Origin: Pseudomonadota bacterium
Lineage (GTDB): Bacteria > Pseudomonadota > Alphaproteobacteria > Rhizobiales > Xanthobacteraceae
DNA length: 8,344 nucleotides
Reading direction: 5' to 3'
Assembly: GCA_963205465.1 (NCBI GenBank)
Contig: CAUJKG010000311.1
Span: 1-8,344 of the forward strand
Part shown: positions 1 to 6,673 of the stretch, in pieces
How the letters are laid out: each line of letters opens with the position of its first letter
How positions within the stretch are numbered: position 1 is the first letter of the stretch
Position numbers and translations under genes: made by a program
The notes under the pieces: model-generated
Seen by the model: only the letters and a program-made list of their open reading frames with translations
Database searches by the model: none
What the model was told of the DNA's origin: nothing

Positions 1-3
1 GCT

Positions 4-73
4 GTCATTCCGGACGCGTGGTCCAGAATCCAGAATAGCTTGCGCAGGCTTTGCTGTATCGCCCCGGAATGAC
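4..73. repeat. Short intergenic element bounded by a 10-bp inverted repeat
   Basis: The left arm GTCATTCCGG (4-13) is an exact reverse complement of CCGGAATGAC (64-73), so the 70-bp segment is bounded by perfect 10-bp inverted arms. The interior holds two near-copies of 'tccagaat' (about 23-37). From memory, intergenic repeats starting GTCATTCCGG and ending CCGGAATGAC are common in Bradyrhizobium and relatives; this copy could be a degraded member. It lies in the 3' flank of the GGDEF-EAL gene and may form a long imperfect hairpin in its transcript. I see no gene in 1-118. The arms are seen directly; membership in a dispersed family is inference. Confidence 0.55.
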
Positions 74-118
74 GGAAAAAGCATCCCCGAACGGCGGCTC
101 AATTCATCATGGTTGCGA

Positions 119-2278
119 CTAACTCGACCGTGCCGGCACGCGCATCCTGCCGCTTGCGCGTTCGCTCGAGACGGACTGACGCAGTTCCTGATTCCTGCCC
201 CCGATCCGTCCGCTACCGTTCATCTCATCGAGATAGATCGGCTTCGCAAAGTAAAAGCCCTGCGCCAGCCGGATGCGGCTCGCGGTCTGCAAGTAAATGA
301 GCTCTTCGGCACTCTCCACGCCTTCCGCGACCATGCTCATGCCGAGCGATTGCGCCAGCGATTCAATCGCCTTCAGGACGCTCTGGCTGCGCGGACGCTC
401 GTGAATGCGCGTGATGAAAGACCGGTCGATCTTGATTTCGTCGGCGGTGATATCCGCAAGCGCGCTCAGGGAAGAGTATCCCGTACCGAAATCGTCGATC
501 GAAATACGAACCCCGAGCTCGCGCAACATGGGCAGAACCTCGGCCTGAAAGATACCCTTCTCCACGATGGCGTCTTCGGTAAGCTCGACGATCAACCGCT
601 TTGCGTGATCGCTGCCGCGGATAATTTCGACAAAGGCACGCATGAAGCCGAGATCGCTTGCCTGCTTGGCGCCGACGTTGATGCTGATGGTCGTGTCGCT
701 TCCGTAGGCCGCATCCAGCGCGTCGATCGAATGCAACGTTTCGGTGAGGACGAAGTTCGTGATCGGGTTGATCAGCCCGAGTTCTATGGCGAGGCCGATA
801 AACTGGCCCGGCGGATGAATTTCCCCGTCGCTGTCGCGCCAGCGCACCAGCGTCTCGAAACCCTTGACCTCGTGCGTATGCATATCGACCTTGGGCTGAA
901 AGGCGCAGACGAATCGGTTGTCGCGGATGGCGAGCCGCAATCTCTGTTCGGCTTCCATGCGCGTAGCAATTGCCTGCCCCAGGCCGTCATCGAAATAGAC
1001 CGCCGTTCCTTTTGCACGGCCCTTCGCGCCATACATTGCACCATCGGCGTTGCGGCGAAGAAGCTCGTAGCTCGCTCCATGCGCGGGGTAAAAACTCACG
1101 CCGATCGAGCAGGAGCTGAAAATTTCGAAGCCCTCTATATAAAACGGATTCTTCACATCGGCGAGAAGTTGCTCAATCAAACCTGCAATCGACTCCTTGC
1201 TGTCATAGCCGCACAACAACAAGACGAATTCATCGCCGGAAATACGGGCCAACATATCGCCGGACTTCAATCTCTTGTTTATGCGCTCACTGATCTTGAC
1301 CAGAAGCGCATCACCGATTGCATGGCTGTAGTAATCATTGACATGCTTGAAGTTATCGAGATCAATGAAAGCGAGCGCGAACGCATTTCGCGGATACTCC
1401 ACGATCAATCCATCGACTTCCCGCTCGATTCGCACGCGATCGGGCAAGCCGGTAAGATTGTCGATATGCGCCCGCTCGGTCAGTTGCCGCTCGACCTCCT
1501 TATGCGCGGTGATATCCACCGAACTTGAGATCAGAAGCGTATCTTTCGCGATTACGACCGGCGTGTGCGATGTTAACAGAATGCGCTCGCCATCCGCATC
1601 CTGCACGCGCGCTTCCGCCGTGATCGTCTCGCCGCCGGCGATAACGCTTTCTTCCCATTCCCGGCGGCTCTGCGCCTCGCTTGCGGAGAGAAAGTCTGCA
1701 GGCGAGCTGCCGATCAAGCGCTCAAACGGTACTGCAAGATCGGCAGCAGCAATGGCATTGGCGAGCACGAAACGGCCAGAGCCGTCTTGCACCGTCAGGC
1801 TGATCGGCAGGTGATCGAGGACGGCCTTCAGCAGCCGGTGATCGTGAAGCGCAGTTTTCTGTCTGTGGCGTTCAGCAACCGGGAGATCGCCATGTTCGGA
1901 AACGAGCGTTGCTAGGCCCGCTGCCGAACAGAGACGGGCAATTGTCACTTCTTCGGAAGTGAACGTGCCCATCGCATCGGTGCGGACCAGCACTACGGCA
2001 ACCGCCTTGCCGGCGAGCGCCAGCGGCAGACACAGCGCCATCTCTCCAGGCATGAGCAACGCCTGAACGCCGGATCGATGCGCCTCGAACGCCACGACCG
2101 TCTGCACACTCATCAATTCACGGAAATCTACACCACAGAAATCGAGAACCCGATCCCTCGGAGCAGTCGCCTCAAGAATTTCAGTGCCGCGTTCCTTTCC
2201 CGAAAGCAGGAGCGCACGCGCATAAGGCAGAACCGGATTGAGCGCATGCAGCAGCGACAGCGCATCTTTCGGCGCCAT
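119..2278 (-). CDS. GAF-PAS-GGDEF-EAL cyclic di-GMP turnover protein
   Basis: Probable cytoplasmic sensor protein that makes and/or degrades cyclic di-GMP. From the ATG at 2278 (719 aa), the order is a GAF-like domain (about 10-130), a PAS domain (about 146-260), GGDEF (about 272-430) and EAL (about 445-685). GGDEF has the metal-site segment IDLDNFKHVND, but the signature reads SGDEF (347-351) and the inhibitory RxxD site reads KSGD (338-341). EAL has ETL (475-477), N534, E565, DDFGTGYSS (from 595), K616, E652 and Q673, so the known phosphodiesterase ligands are essentially intact. No membrane segment is visible. The frame stays open upstream to a GTG at 2446 (775 aa), and a GTG at 2374 has AGGGG just before it. 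I prefer 2278 because codon use in 2279-2446 is atypical (ATA, TGT, AGG, AGA) and conserved-looking sequence begins there, although no good Shine-Dalgarno precedes it. It lies downstream of the Crp/Fnr gene on the same strand, perhaps co-transcribed. Phosphodiesterase as the main activity is inference. Confidence 0.93.
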   Translation of the reverse strand: MAPKDALSLLHALNPVLPYARALLLSGKERGTEILEATAPRDRVLDFCGVDFRELMSVQTVVAFEAHRSGVQALLMPGEMALCLPLALAGKAVAVVLVRTDAMGTFTSEEVTIARLCSAAGLATLVSEHGDLPVAERHRQKTALHDHRLLKAVLDHLPISLTVQDGSGRFVLANAIAAADLAVPFERLIGSSPADFLSASEAQSRREWEESVIAGGETITAEARVQDADGERILLTSHTPVVIAKDTLLISSSVDITAHKEVERQLTERAHIDNLTGLPDRVRIEREVDGLIVEYPRNAFALAFIDLDNFKHVNDYYSHAIGDALLVKISERINKRLKSGDMLARISGDEFVLLLCGYDSKESIAGLIEQLLADVKNPFYIEGFEIFSSCSIGVSFYPAHGASYELLRRNADGAMYGAKGRAKGTAVYFDDGLGQAIATRMEAEQRLRLAIRDNRFVCAFQPKVDMHTHEVKGFETLVRWRDSDGEIHPPGQFIGLAIELGLINPITNFVLTETLHSIDALDAAYGSDTTISINVGAKQASDLGFMRAFVEIIRGSDHAKRLIVELTEDAIVEKGIFQAEVLPMLRELGVRISIDDFGTGYSSLSALADITADEIKIDRSFITRIHERPRSQSVLKAIESLAQSLGMSMVAEGVESAEELIYLQTASRIRLAQGFYFAKPIYLDEMNGSGRIGGRNQELRQSVSSERASGRMRVPARSS

Positions 2279-2305
2279 CACGATATTCAATACGGAGATC
2301 GTGCC

Positions 2306-2326
2306 GGAAGAACCGAACGTTCTTCC
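2306..2326. promoter_or_regulatory. Perfect 8-bp inverted repeat upstream of the GGDEF-EAL gene
   Basis: GGAAGAAC (2306-2313) and GTTCTTCC (2319-2326) are exact reverse complements separated by 5 bp. The repeat ends 28 bp upstream of the preferred ATG at 2278, where it could be an operator or a leader-RNA hairpin. No T-run follows on the minus strand, so it is not a standard terminator. It is not the alphaproteobacterial LexA box (GTTC-N7-GTTC), because the GTTC copies here are wrongly spaced. If the longer N-terminus (GTG 2446) were real, the repeat would lie inside coding sequence. The binding protein is unknown. Confidence 0.45.
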
Positions 2327-2498
2327 ACACGAAGCAGAGCTTTCCCTGATTTCCGGTTTCGCCTGAGCCGACACCGATCCCCTCACGCCAGCACCACATG
2401 TACCGGCAAGAGCTATAGGGAAAAGCTTGGCAATGCGTTGCAGCACGCAGCTGCGAGTGTCCTAGCCTGTAACGATCCGTTAACCCTGTTGCGGACCG

Positions 2499-3263
2499 CT
2501 ATTGTTCCGCCAGTAGCGCAAGCACTTTTGGATCGAGGATCTTCAGCTTCCGGCCCTGCAGTTCGATAATCCGGGCACTGCGCAGGCGGCTGATGATTTT
2601 GCAGACGTGGACCGCTGTGAGCCCCAGCGCATCCGCAAGTTGCTGCTGCCGCAACGGAAATTCGAAGGCGCCGTCTTTCGCCAACCCGCGTCTTTTAAGG
2701 CGAGCATAAATGCCGAGAATGAGGTGAGTAATGCGAGACTCTGCCGAACGTCGACTCAGATCAAAATTCAATTGATCGCGACTCTCTCTTTCGTCAGCGA
2801 GCGCCTTGCCAATGATAGAAAGAAAAGCTGGATGGCGGATTGCCGCCGCCTGCAAATCAGCGCGCCGGAATTTGCGGCATGTAACAGGAGACACAGCTTC
2901 TATAGCGCGGCCGCCGCAAGCCTCGAACAGATAGTTTATTGAAGCGGTATCACCAGCAATCAGAAACGCTACAACCTGACGTTTTCCGTGGGGGGTGGGG
3001 AGCGAGGTGGCGGCCCACCCGCTGCATATCACGGGCACCACATCCGCAAGCTCGCGCTGATGCAGGATGATCCGGCGCGCAGGGAAAGTCTGGCTGACGG
3101 ATCGCGCGCCCGACTGCTGTTTGACACCGTAGCCGGGGCAACCGCCGAGCTCGCGGGCGATGCAACCGGCACAGGTAGGAAGATAGGGGCCGGCACTCTC
3201 GACCTGCGTTGCCGGCAACGACGCAGAACGCGATTTCTCAACGGATTCAATAACATCGAGCAT
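2499..3263 (-). CDS. Crp/Fnr-family transcriptional regulator with FNR-type cysteines
   Basis: DNA-binding regulator of the Crp/Fnr family, 254 aa. The N-terminal extension carries C31, C34 and C42 (C-x2-C-x7-C, the spacing I recall for rhizobial FnrN/FixK-type proteins). C129 aligns by its surroundings with E. coli FNR Cys122, the fourth [4Fe-4S] ligand. The cyclic-nucleotide-like beta-roll spans about 55-150, the dimer helix about 150-175, and the winged helix-turn-helix about 175-245. The recognition helix reads LTAVHVCKIISRL (215-227), where FNR has LTVETISRLLGRF. The E, S and R that read the FNR box are replaced by V, C and K, so a different site is expected. The usual cAMP-contact residues are not evident. 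The ATG at 3263 is well supported by GGAGG with a 7-base spacer. It lies downstream of dnaE2 across 155 bp and upstream of the c-di-GMP gene. Family assignment is firm; oxygen or redox sensing is inferred from the cysteines. Confidence 0.95.
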   Translation of the reverse strand: MLDVIESVEKSRSASLPATQVESAGPYLPTCAGCIARELGGCPGYGVKQQSGARSVSQTFPARRIILHQRELADVVPVICSGWAATSLPTPHGKRQVVAFLIAGDTASINYLFEACGGRAIEAVSPVTCRKFRRADLQAAAIRHPAFLSIIGKALADERESRDQLNFDLSRRSAESRITHLILGIYARLKRRGLAKDGAFEFPLRQQQLADALGLTAVHVCKIISRLRSARIIELQGRKLKILDPKVLALLAEQ

Positions 3264-3325
3264 GATCCAGCCTCCGAATCGATAAACGCAAAGGTAGTAT
3301 ATTTATCTGACACAACCAATTAATA
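3264..3325 (-). promoter_or_regulatory. Candidate promoter and ribosome binding site of the Crp/Fnr gene
   Basis: On the minus strand, GGAGG (plus 3271-3275) lies 7 bases before the ATG at 3263 and is a strong Shine-Dalgarno. Further upstream, TATACT (plus 3296-3301) resembles a sigma-70 -10 box. The best -35 match, TTAATT at 16 bp (plus 3318-3323), is poor, which would fit an activator-dependent promoter. The segment is clearly more AT-rich than the flanking genes. The ribosome binding site is well supported; the -10/-35 assignment is tentative. Confidence 0.45.
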
Positions 3326-3359
3326 AGTTGCATAACTAATAACCACTATCGATGGTTGT
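3312..3359. promoter_or_regulatory. Clustered ACAACCA / TGGTTGT half-sites, possible operator
   Basis: ACAACCA (3312-3318) is an exact reverse complement of TGGTTGT (3353-3359). A third half-site, TAACCA (3340-3345), sits between them and pairs with TGGTT (3353-3357) as AACCA-N7-TGGTT. Seen from the Crp/Fnr gene the cluster overlaps and lies upstream of the candidate -35 region. It could be an operator for autoregulation or for another protein. It does not match the FNR box (TTGAT-N4-ATCAA) or the CRP site (TGTGA-N6-TCACA). Confidence 0.35.
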
Positions 3360-3370
3360 ATTCAGGCGCA

Positions 3371-3380
3371 GGGTATACCC
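3371..3380. repeat. 10-bp perfect palindrome GGGTATACCC
   Basis: GGGTATACCC is its own reverse complement. It extends to GC-N-GGGTATACCC-N-GC (3368-3383) with one mismatched pair. With no loop it is unlikely to act as an RNA hairpin, so a protein-binding site is the more natural reading. It lies between the dnaE2 hairpin and the half-site cluster upstream of the Crp/Fnr gene. Function is unknown. Confidence 0.3.
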
Positions 3381-3385
3381 GGCTC

Positions 3386-3416
3386 AAAAACTTAATCTGC
3401 GACAAGATTTTCGCAG
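3386..3416 (-). terminator. Possible intrinsic terminator after dnaE2
   Basis: Two bases after the dnaE2 TGA, the minus strand reads CTGCGA, an 8-base loop, then TCGCAG (plus 3397-3416): a 6-bp stem. It is followed six bases later by TTTTT (plus 3386-3390). The stem is short and the T-run is not immediate, so termination may be partial. It would separate the mutasome operon from the Crp/Fnr gene. Confidence 0.4.
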
Positions 3417-3418
3417 GC

Positions 3419-6400
3419 TCAGTGAAAGTCCCGCGACTTCGGCAGGATGCGCACGTTGCGGGGATGATGCGGCACGCGGTGATCTTCCGATTGCAGATGC
3501 AGAACCGCATCCGCATCGCCAAGCGGCGCAGCCTCCTCGCCGTCGGACAGGCGACGCAAGTCCGCGCTGCGATCCGCAAACCGCTCCGCAACCAGATGCA
3601 CGACGCCCTCCTCGCTGCGCTGGATGCGGCCTTCGATCAGAATGAGCCGCGCGCCCATGACTTCCTTCCGGAAGCGCGTGAACGTGTTCTGCCACACCAC
3701 GACGTTTGCAATCCCGGTTTCGTCCTCGATGGTCATGAAGACCACGCCCTTCGCCGTCCCCGGCCGCTGCCGCACCAGCACCGCGCCCGCACAGCGAAGA
3801 TAGACGCCGTCCTTTGCGCTCGTCGCCGCCTTGCAGGAAAGCACGCGCTCGCGGTCGAACTGTGCACGCAGAAATTCCATGGGATGGCCTTTCAGCGAAA
3901 GGCCGACCGTCTGGTAATCGGCGACGACATGCTCCGGCAGAGGCATAAGCGGCAGCGGCTGCAAGATTTCGCGCGGATGTTCTTCTTCCTTCATCGCGGC
4001 AAAGAGCGGCAGCGCATCGTCATCCGGCAGACGCCGCGCCGCCCATAACGCAGCACGGCGATCGAGCCCGATCGAACGAAAGCAATCCGCATCGGCAAGC
4101 ACGAGGATCGCTTTTTTCGGAAGCTGAGTTCGCTGCGCGAAACTCTCGAGCGAATGAAAGCCATCACGCCGCCGCGAGACGATCTTCTCCTCCCACTTCT
4201 CCTGAAATCCTTCGATGTTGCGAAAGCCGAGCCGCAGCGCGAACATCCCGTCCGCCGGCTCCAGAATGTTATCCTGCATGCTGAAGTTAACGTCGGCTTC
4301 CCGCGCCTCGACGCCGTGCTCGCGCGCGTCCCGCACCAGACTCGCGCGGGTATAGAAGCCCATCGGCTGCGAATTCAGGATCGCGCAACAAAACGCTTCC
4401 GGATGATGGCATTTCAGCCAGGAGGAAATGTAAACAAGAATGGCAAAGCTCACCGCGTGGCTTTCCGGAAAGCCGTAGCTGCCGAAGCCTTCGATCTGTT
4501 TGTAGCAGCGCTCGACAAAGCCGCGCTCATATCCGCGCTCGACCATGCGGCCGATAAACTTCTCCTTATATTTCCACATCGTTCCATCGTTGCGAAACGT
4601 GGCCATAGCCTTACGCAGGCCATTCGCTTCGTCGGGAGAAAATTTCGCGGCGACGATGGCAAGCTCCATCGCCTGCTCCTGAAACAAAGGCACGCCTTTG
4701 GTTCGTCCCAGAATTTCGTGCAATTCATTCGCGGGGCCGTGTTCAGGCGCAGGCGCAGGAAAATGGACTTTCTCAATCCCGTTCCTGCGCTTGAGATAAG
4801 GGTGCACCATATCTCCCTGAATGGGACCGGGCCGCACGATCGCCACTTCGATGACGAGATCGTAGAAAGTTTTCGGCCGCATGCGCGGCAGCATGTTCAT
4901 CTGCGCGCGGCTCTCGACCTGAAACACGCCGAGCGAGTCGCCGCGGCTCAACATCCGATAGACCGCAGAATCTTCCTTCGGCACTTGCGCGAGATTGTAG
5001 TCGATATCCTTGTGCAGCCGCAGCAGATCGAGCGCCTTGCGGATGCAGGTGAGCATGCCGAGCGCCAGCACATCGACCTTCATCATGCCGAGTTCGTCGA
5101 TATCGTCCTTGTCCCATTCGATGAAGCGTCGTTTCTCCATCGCGGCGTTGCCGATAGGCACATGCTCGTCGAGACGGCCTTTGGTCAGCACGAAACCACC
5201 GACATGCTGCGAAAGATGGCGCGGAAATCCCAAGAGCTCGGTGGCGAGCGCCGTCGCACGCCGGATCGCCGGGTTTTGCGGGTCCAAGCCCGCCTGTCGG
5301 ATATATTGATCCGGAATTTCGTTGCCCCAGCTTCCCCAGATGGTGTTGGCGAGCGCAGCCGTGACGTCTTCGGTGAGATCGAGCGCCTTGCCGACATCGC
5401 GGATCGCGCTGCGCGGCCGGTAATGAATCACGGTCGCCGCAATCGCGGCCCGGTCTTCGCCGTAACGCTCATAAATCCACTGGATCACTTCCTCGCGCCG
5501 CTCGTGCTCGAAATCGATGTCGATATCGGGCGGCTCCTTGCGCTCCTTGGAAAGAAAGCGCGCCAAGAGCACCTTGATCTCAAGCGGATCGACCGCAGTC
5601 ACGCCAAGCACGTAGCAGATCGCGGAATTGGCAGCCGAACCGCGGCCCTGACAAAGAATGCCTTTCGAATTTGCAAAAGCGACGATGTCGTGCACGGTGA
5701 TGAAATAATTCGCGTAATCGAGCTTACGGATCAGGCGCAGCTCCTTATGCAGAAGCTTTCGCACCCGCGACGGTTTGAAGCCTCGGTATCTTTTTCGAAT
5801 TCCTTTCCAGACGAGCCGCTCCAGATAGCGTTGCGACGTCATGCCCGGCGGCACCGGCTCATCCGGATAAATGTAGTGGATCTGGTCGAACGAAAATTCG
5901 ATCTTGTCGGCGAAGCGAAGCGTCTCTTCGACGGCTTCGGGCGCATCGCGAAACAGCCGCGCCATCTCGAAGCCCGGCTTCAGATGCCGCTCGGCATTGC
6001 TTTCGAGCAGGCGTCCGGCTTTTTCGATGGTGGTCTTCTCGCGGATGCAGCTGACGACATCCTGCAAGGCCCGCCGCTCAACCGCATGATAAAGCACCTC
6101 GTTGCTGGCAAGCAGCGGCACCCTGGCCGTGCGTGCAATTTCTTTCAGCTTCGCCAGCTGCAGCCGGTCGCGCCCGCGATAGAGCATGGCAGCCAAGAGC
6201 CAGACCTGCTCTTTGTTGCTTTCTTCAAGCCGCTGCAGCCATTCAATGAATTTCTCATCGCAGTGCCGCGGCGGCACCACGGCAAGCAGCAAGCCGTAGC
6301 GATGCTCCATCAGATCCTGAAAGGTGAGAAAGCATTCGCCCTTGCCGCCGCGCAGGTTTCCTTGCGTCAGCAACCTGCACAAGCGGCCATAGGCTTCGCG

Positions 6401-6673
6401 GTCGCGCGGATAAGCCAGAATATCCGGCGTGCCGTCGGTAAAACAAAGCCGCGAACCGGCAAGCAGCTTCGGCTTCCACAGCCCCGCTTCGAGATCATTG
6501 AAGGTGCGATAGACGCGCACCACGCCTGCGAGCGTGTTGCGGTCGGCAATCCCAAGCGCATGCAGACGGAGATCGCTCGCCTGTGCCGCGAGTTCCTCGG
6601 GCCGTGAAGCGCCGCGCAGAAAGGAGAAATTTGTCGTGACGCCGATTTCGGCATAGGCGACGGGTTTGTTCAT
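3419..6673 (-). CDS. dnaE2: Error-prone DNA polymerase DnaE2 (ImuC)
   Basis: C-family DNA polymerase acting as the extending and mutagenic polymerase of the ImuA-ImuB-DnaE2 translesion mutasome. The 1084-aa protein has the usual DnaE2 size. The N-terminal PHP region begins YAEIGVTTNFSFLRGAS (7-23), typical of DnaE2, and has TTN where replicative DnaE has HSD, so motif-I metal ligands are absent. The palm contains PDIDIDFEHERREEV (382-396) with catalytic D383 and D385, and the third aspartate is D534 in MKVDVLALG. A helix-hairpin-helix region follows at about 810-870, then an OB-fold near 955-1030 with VVFMTIEDETG. The C-terminus NVRILPKSRDFH matches the conserved DnaE2 tail. The ATG (6673-6671) overlaps the imuB stop as ATGA with no Shine-Dalgarno, so translation is probably coupled. 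The frame extends upstream to 7027, but that part lies within imuB and is not used. In characterised alphaproteobacteria the operon is LexA/SOS-controlled; that promoter is not in this window. Confidence 0.98.
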   Translation of the reverse strand: MNKPVAYAEIGVTTNFSFLRGASRPEELAAQASDLRLHALGIADRNTLAGVVRVYRTFNDLEAGLWKPKLLAGSRLCFTDGTPDILAYPRDREAYGRLCRLLTQGNLRGGKGECFLTFQDLMEHRYGLLLAVVPPRHCDEKFIEWLQRLEESNKEQVWLLAAMLYRGRDRLQLAKLKEIARTARVPLLASNEVLYHAVERRALQDVVSCIREKTTIEKAGRLLESNAERHLKPGFEMARLFRDAPEAVEETLRFADKIEFSFDQIHYIYPDEPVPPGMTSQRYLERLVWKGIRKRYRGFKPSRVRKLLHKELRLIRKLDYANYFITVHDIVAFANSKGILCQGRGSAANSAICYVLGVTAVDPLEIKVLLARFLSKERKEPPDIDIDFEHERREEVIQWIYERYGEDRAAIAATVIHYRPRSAIRDVGKALDLTEDVTAALANTIWGSWGNEIPDQYIRQAGLDPQNPAIRRATALATELLGFPRHLSQHVGGFVLTKGRLDEHVPIGNAAMEKRRFIEWDKDDIDELGMMKVDVLALGMLTCIRKALDLLRLHKDIDYNLAQVPKEDSAVYRMLSRGDSLGVFQVESRAQMNMLPRMRPKTFYDLVIEVAIVRPGPIQGDMVHPYLKRRNGIEKVHFPAPAPEHGPANELHEILGRTKGVPLFQEQAMELAIVAAKFSPDEANGLRKAMATFRNDGTMWKYKEKFIGRMVERGYERGFVERCYKQIEGFGSYGFPESHAVSFAILVYISSWLKCHHPEAFCCAILNSQPMGFYTRASLVRDAREHGVEAREADVNFSMQDNILEPADGMFALRLGFRNIEGFQEKWEEKIVSRRRDGFHSLESFAQRTQLPKKAILVLADADCFRSIGLDRRAALWAARRLPDDDALPLFAAMKEEEHPREILQPLPLMPLPEHVVADYQTVGLSLKGHPMEFLRAQFDRERVLSCKAATSAKDGVYLRCAGAVLVRQRPGTAKGVVFMTIEDETGIANVVVWQNTFTRFRKEVMGARLILIEGRIQRSEEGVVHLVAERFADRSADLRRLSDGEEAAPLGDADAVLHLQSEDHRVPHHPRNVRILPKSRDFH

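Noticed and set aside
113..1528. 471-codon open frame on the plus strand, antisense to the GGDEF-EAL gene
   Set aside because: The opposite strand encodes clear EAL and GGDEF motifs throughout; the plus-strand product shows no domain.
2279..2446. 56-residue N-terminal extension of the GGDEF-EAL protein, superficially signal-peptide-like
   Set aside because: It has rare-codon-rich composition, no ribosome site at the GTG at 2446 and contains the inverted repeat. A cytoplasmic GAF-PAS protein has no need of a signal peptide. Kept only as an alternative start, together with the GTG at 2374, which does have AGGGG before it.
2473..2498. Hairpin CGGTCCG-N12-CGGATCG directly after the Crp/Fnr stop
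   Set aside because: The 7-bp stem needs a G-U pair and has a 12-base loop with no following T-run, so terminator function is not supported.
2989..3012. G-rich run (GGGGGGTGGGG) on the plus strand as a possible G-quadruplex
   Set aside because: It has only two long G-tracts, so it does not meet a four-tract pattern, and it is explained by coding sequence of the Crp/Fnr gene on the other strand.
3264..3421. LexA/SOS box (GTTC-N7-GTTC) or FNR box in the intergenic region
   Set aside because: Neither consensus is present on either strand; the inverted repeats found there have different sequences.
3356..4048. 230-codon plus-strand frame starting in the dnaE2/Crp intergenic region
   Set aside because: Almost all of it is antisense to the conserved DnaE2 C-terminus, including the OB-fold and the RILPKSRDFH tail.
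4154..6607. 817-codon open frame on the plus strand, antisense to dnaE2
   Set aside because: It lies wholly within dnaE2, whose catalytic motifs and ends are unmistakable. The translation is rich in R, H and A with no recognisable domain. It is the usual antisense shadow of GC-rich codon use.
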